Shown here piece by piece: positions 33,274-36,015 of a stretch of DNA of 36,015 bases (within the stretch, counting starts at the first letter, position 1; each line of letters starts with the position of its first letter). The translations under genes were made by a program, and so were the position numbers. The stretch comes from Bacteroidota bacterium (GTDB taxonomy: Bacteria; Bacteroidota; Bacteroidia; Flavobacteriales_F; PHOS-HE28), in NCBI GenBank assembly GCA_018266685.1, contig JAFDZY010000031.1:1-36015 (forward strand), written 5' to 3'. The notes beneath the pieces are model-generated. The model did not search any database and was not told the DNA's origin. It saw only the letters and a list, made by a program, of their open reading frames with translations.

Positions 33274-34319
33274 GCGGGTTCCGGTGCGGAAGTGCGCGTG
33301 CACAGGTGGATGCGGTCGCTGCCGGATGCCAAGGTGCGGAGAGGTTGCCGGGTATGGCGCGGTGCAGGCGTACCTTGCAGGAAGAGCGGTTCGCCAACGA
33401 TCTCACGGACTTCGTCCCAGAGGTCTTTTTCCATGAAGCGTCCCAACAGTTCCCTGCCGCCTTCCACCAGCAACGAGCGCACCTTGCGGCGCTGCAGTTC
33501 CGCCAATAGGAAGTCCAGTGGGTCGATCTCGTCCTTGATGAGTGCTTGCTCCACATTCGGCAATGCACGCTTCTTGCCCGTGATCAACAACGTGGGGGTG
33601 CTTCCATCATAGACATGGGAGGCGGCGGGCGTGATGCCGCTGCGGTCCAGGATCACGCGCAAGGGAGAACGCCCCGCCACATGCCGGACGTCCAACCGGG
33701 GGTTGTCATTCAGAACAGTGCGGCTGCCCACCAGGATGGCCTGCTCCTCGCTTCGCCAGCGGTGTGCGAGCACATCTGTTGCGAAACTGCTGATACGCTG
33801 GACCCCGCGCGTGCCGCGGGGGTGGCAATCCAGGAAGCCATCGGAACTTCGCGCCCATTTCAGGATGATGTACGGCCGCTGTTGTTCAATGGAGGTGATG
33901 AACCGGCGGTTCACCCAGCGGCATTCGTCGCGCTGCACATCCGTGATCACCGCAATGCCCGCTTCGCGCAAGCGGGCAATGCCGCGTCCTGATACGCGCG
34001 GGTCGGGATCGGTGCAACCGATCGCCACGGTTTTCACTCCCCGCGCGATCAGATGCTCAGTGCATGGAGGCGTGAGGCCGGTGTGCGAGCAAGGTTCAAG
34101 AGAAACATACAGGATGGCATCCGCAGGTATGGGTTGATCGCCCCATGCGTGCAAACAGTTGACCTCCGCATGTGCGCTGCCATGTGCACGGTGCCAGCCT
34201 TCGGACAGGATGCGATCACCCTGCACCAACACCGCGCCAACCATGGGATTGGGTGCAACCATGCCGGCACCGTTGCGGGCGAGTTGAAGGCAGCGTTGCA
34301 TCAAGTGGGCATGATCCAT
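33261..34319 (-). CDS. ribD: Bifunctional riboflavin deaminase/reductase RibD
   Basis: This encodes 352 aa from ATG 34319, the start that aligns with E. coli RibD; ATG 34349 adds ten residues that reach the repeat array. The N-terminal deaminase domain has the zinc ligands and proton shuttle His50, Glu52, Cys77 and Cys86 (SAHAEVNCL and LEPCSHTGLTPPC). The C-terminal reductase domain has KWARSSDGFLD, GSRTVLNDNPRLDVR and LLVEGGRELL. It catalyses steps two and three of riboflavin synthesis from GTP. No other rib gene is in the window. It heads the ribD-EamA-yigZ overlapping operon and follows the tandem repeat array downstream of parB. Confidence 0.96.
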   Translation of the reverse strand: MDHAHLMQRCLQLARNGAGMVAPNPMVGAVLVQGDRILSEGWHRAHGSAHAEVNCLHAWGDQPIPADAILYVSLEPCSHTGLTPPCTEHLIARGVKTVAIGCTDPDPRVSGRGIARLREAGIAVITDVQRDECRWVNRRFITSIEQQRPYIILKWARSSDGFLDCHPRGTRGVQRISSFATDVLAHRWRSEEQAILVGSRTVLNDNPRLDVRHVAGRSPLRVILDRSGITPAASHVYDGSTPTLLITGKKRALPNVEQALIKDEIDPLDFLLAELQRRKVRSLLVEGGRELLGRFMEKDLWDEVREIVGEPLFLQGTPAPRHTRQPLRTLASGSDRIHLCTRTSAPEPAWPW

Positions 34320-34349
34320 GGCGCGAAGATCGGGGAATACAAGATGCAT

Positions 34350-34789
34350 TTGGACAGGATGGACAGGATGAACAGGATGTACAGGATGAAGGCCGCGTCC
34401 ATTAGGAAAGGCCAAGCGAGTTGGACAGGATAAAACAGGATGAACAGGATGAAGACCGCGTCCATTCGGAAAGGCCAAGCGAGTTGGACAGGATGAACAG
34501 GATGTTCAGGATGAAGGCTTCGTCCATTGGGAAAGGCCAAGCGAGTTGGACAGGATGAACAGGATGAACAGGATGAACAGGATGAAGGCCGCGTCCATTA
34601 GGAAATGCCAAGCGAGTTGGACAGGATAAACAGGATGAACAGGATGAAGACCGCGTCCATTAGGACAGGCCAAGCGAGTTGGACAGGATAAACAGGATGA
34701 ACAGGATGAAGGCCGCGTTCATTAGGAAATACCAAGCGAGTTGGACAGGATAAAACAGGATGAAGGCCGCGTCCATTCGGACCAAGCAG
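34350..34789. repeat. Tandem array of about seven 62-71 bp units between parB and ribD
   Basis: Units start with TTGGACAGGAT at 34350, 34421, 34484, 34546, 34617, 34679 and 34741. Lengths are 71, 63, 62, 71, 62, 62 and about 49 bp (the last is partial). Each has a 5' part made of the nested 9-bp motif ACAGGATGA repeated two to four times, then a constant part (CCGCGTCCATTAGGAAAGGCCAAGCGAG, minor variants). Length differences come from gain or loss of the 9-bp motif. Period 62 is not a multiple of 3, so it is not a protein repeat; the open frames here are artefacts. The remaining 52 bp before the parB stop show nothing recognisable. Confidence 0.95.
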
Positions 34790-34841
34790 TGCTGTTAAGG
34801 TGCGCACGCCATTGCTTACGCCCTACGAACAGAACAACAAC

Positions 34842-35744
34842 TTACCGGCTCTCCAACAACCGCTTGATCCGCTCCAAGTCCTCGTCGTTGCGGAAGACGA
34901 TCTCAATGCGGCCTTTGCCGGAATCGCCTTGCTTCACAAGCACGCGGCTGCCGAACATGTTGGAAAGTTCCCTGCCGAGTTCCTTGTACCGTGCAGCGCT
35001 CAACTTCCGGCCCTGCCCGGCAGGGCGAACCACTGCTGCTTGCTTTTCGCCGCGTGCCATGTCCTCCACCTGCCGCACGGACAACTGGCTTTCGATGATG
35101 CGGCGGTACAGTTCTTCCTGCTTGGCGGGATCCGGGACAGCGAGCAGTGCGCGGGCGTGGCCCATGCCGATCTGCCGCTGGCGCAGCCCCAATTGGATCT
35201 CCGGCGGAAGCTTCAGCAAGCGCAGGTAATTGGCCACGGTGGCGCGGTCCTTGCCCACCTTTTCGCTCAGTGCTTCCTGCGTCAGGTTCACTTCTTCCAA
35301 CAGGCGCTGGAAACTGATGGCCACTTCAATGGCATCCAATTCCTCGCGCTGGATGTTCTCCACCAGCGCCATTTCCAGCATGGCCTCGTCATTGGCGATG
35401 CGGATATAGGCCGGGATCGCCTCCAAGCCCGCCACTTGGCTGGCGCGGAAACGGCGTTCTCCGCTGATCAGTTGGTAGCGGTCGTAGCCAAGCTTGCGCA
35501 CCGTGACCGGCTGGATGATGCCGAGCTCCTTGATGCTCTGCGCCAATTCCAAAATGGCTTCCGGTGCAAATGTGGTGCGCGGTTGGAATGGATTGGGCTC
35601 GATCTGTGCCACCGGTATCAAGGCCGTAGTGCCGGACACGCGCTGGTTTCCGGCCTCCACCGGTGGATGGTGCGCGGTGATGTCCGTTCCGGGGTCTTCC
35701 AGCAGGGCGCTCAATCCGCGCCCAAGTCCTCGTTTCTTGGTCAT
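34842..35744 (-). CDS. parB: Chromosome partitioning protein ParB
   Basis: This encodes 300 aa. The N-terminal KKRGLGRGLSALL is the typical start. The CTP-binding ParB/Spo0J core has GERRFRAS (residues 95-102) and ENIQREEL (129-136). A helix-turn-helix at about 155-180 (TQEALSEKVGKDRATVANYLRLL) reads parS, and a short C-terminal dimerisation region follows. ParB loads on parS, spreads as a CTP-dependent clamp and recruits ParA and SMC. Its ATG overlaps the parA stop as ATGA. I found no 16-bp parS site in the window. Confidence 0.97.
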   Translation of the reverse strand: MTKKRGLGRGLSALLEDPGTDITAHHPPVEAGNQRVSGTTALIPVAQIEPNPFQPRTTFAPEAILELAQSIKELGIIQPVTVRKLGYDRYQLISGERRFRASQVAGLEAIPAYIRIANDEAMLEMALVENIQREELDAIEVAISFQRLLEEVNLTQEALSEKVGKDRATVANYLRLLKLPPEIQLGLRQRQIGMGHARALLAVPDPAKQEELYRRIIESQLSVRQVEDMARGEKQAAVVRPAGQGRKLSAARYKELGRELSNMFGSRVLVKQGDSGKGRIEIVFRNDEDLERIKRLLESR

Positions 35745-36015
35745 TGAGCTTCCGTGATCGCGATGGTCCGCTCGTTCTCCTTGATGCGGGTCAGGTCGTT
35801 TTTCTGCAGGATCTCCCGCGCCAAGTTCAAGTAGTTCGTGGCGCCTTTGCTGCTGGCGTCGTGCATGATGATGGTTTGCCCGTGGCTGGGTGCTTCGCCC
35901 AGGGCCACGTTGCGGTGGATCACCGTGTCGAAGACCAGTTGCTGGAAGTGCGTCTTCACTTCTTCCACCACTTGGTTGGCCAAGCGCAGGCGGCTGTCGT
36001 ACATGGTGAGCAGCA
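35741..36015 (-). CDS. parA: Chromosome partitioning ATPase ParA, C-terminal part
   Basis: This is the last 90 or so residues of a ParA/Soj ATPase; the N-terminus with the Walker motifs lies beyond the right edge. The visible part has LTMYDSRLRLANQVVEEVKTHF, then FDTVIHRNVALGEAPSHGQTI and a C-terminal helix, all typical of Soj (the IPRNVRLSEAPSHG-type block). ParA binds nucleoid DNA with ATP and moves ParB-parS complexes. The stop overlaps the parB start by 4 nt, showing translational coupling. Confidence 0.95.
   Translation of the reverse strand, partial: LLTMYDSRLRLANQVVEEVKTHFQQLVFDTVIHRNVALGEAPSHGQTIIMHDASSKGATNYLNLAREILQKNDLTRIKENERTIAITEAQ

Noticed and set aside
34350..34789. CRISPR array
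   Set aside because: There are no unique spacers: whole units including the would-be spacers are repeated, and no cas gene is present.
34301..34807. Short minus-strand frames with PVHPV and FILFIL patterns in the tandem array
   Set aside because: The 62-bp period is not a multiple of three and all three frames stay open by repetition, so these are artefacts.
1..36015. parS site or DnaA-box cluster
   Set aside because: Scanning by eye for TGTTNCACGTGNAACA-like and TTATCCACA-like sequences gave no convincing match.

Overview
The window looks like a chromosomal segment of a Bacteroidota bacterium, most likely a GC-rich Flavobacteriales-type lineage. The evidence is the DnaA, ParB and ParA proteins, a PorE-like TPR/beta-propeller/OmpA envelope protein, a DUF349 protein, guaA coupled to a LysM/periplasmic-binding hybrid, an OprB-type porin, and several perfect TAnnTTTG promoter elements (the Bacteroidota -7 consensus) close to gene starts. 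Lineage and GC content were judged by eye. I see no tRNA, rRNA, CRISPR array, transposase, integrase or phage gene. This is a mainly core-genome region, densely packed, with genes on both strands.

Layout. Position 1-485 (minus) is the N-terminus of a FAD oxidoreductase. Positions 549-9370 (plus) hold three large envelope genes: an exported protein with ten TPR-like units, an AsmA-family protein with a long helical tail, and a PorE-like protein. A secreted Lys-C-type serine endopeptidase follows at 9419-11497. Convergent to it are a GT22-like glycosyltransferase and a TerC protein (minus). A sphingomyelin-synthase/PAP2-like membrane phosphotransferase, an SDR and a PhyH dioxygenase come next. 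Then come rimK and guaA; guaA appears to start at TTG and is coupled to the LysM hybrid. A DUF3817 protein and a FecCD/FecE-type ABC permease-ATPase pair lead to a terminator near 22.85 kb.

Almost everything to the right is on the minus strand: mscL; the DUF349 protein; a likely operon of low-molecular-weight phosphatase, RsmI-like methylase and crotonase-fold hydratase; an OprB-like porin; dnaA with a strong hairpin behind it; a ribD-EamA-yigZ overlapping operon; and parA-parB at the edge. Two plus-strand genes interrupt this block, a transglutaminase-like protein and a hot-dog thioesterase.

The most unusual non-coding structure is a tandem array of about seven 62-71 bp units (34350-34789) between parB and ribD, each built from a nested 9-bp motif. 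The most unusual proteins are the 67-residue-period repeat protein with its AsmA and PorE-like neighbours, and the LysM/periplasmic-binding hybrid fused translationally to guaA. I see no clear new defence or mobile system. The envelope cluster and the parB-proximal array are the best candidates for undescribed biology.
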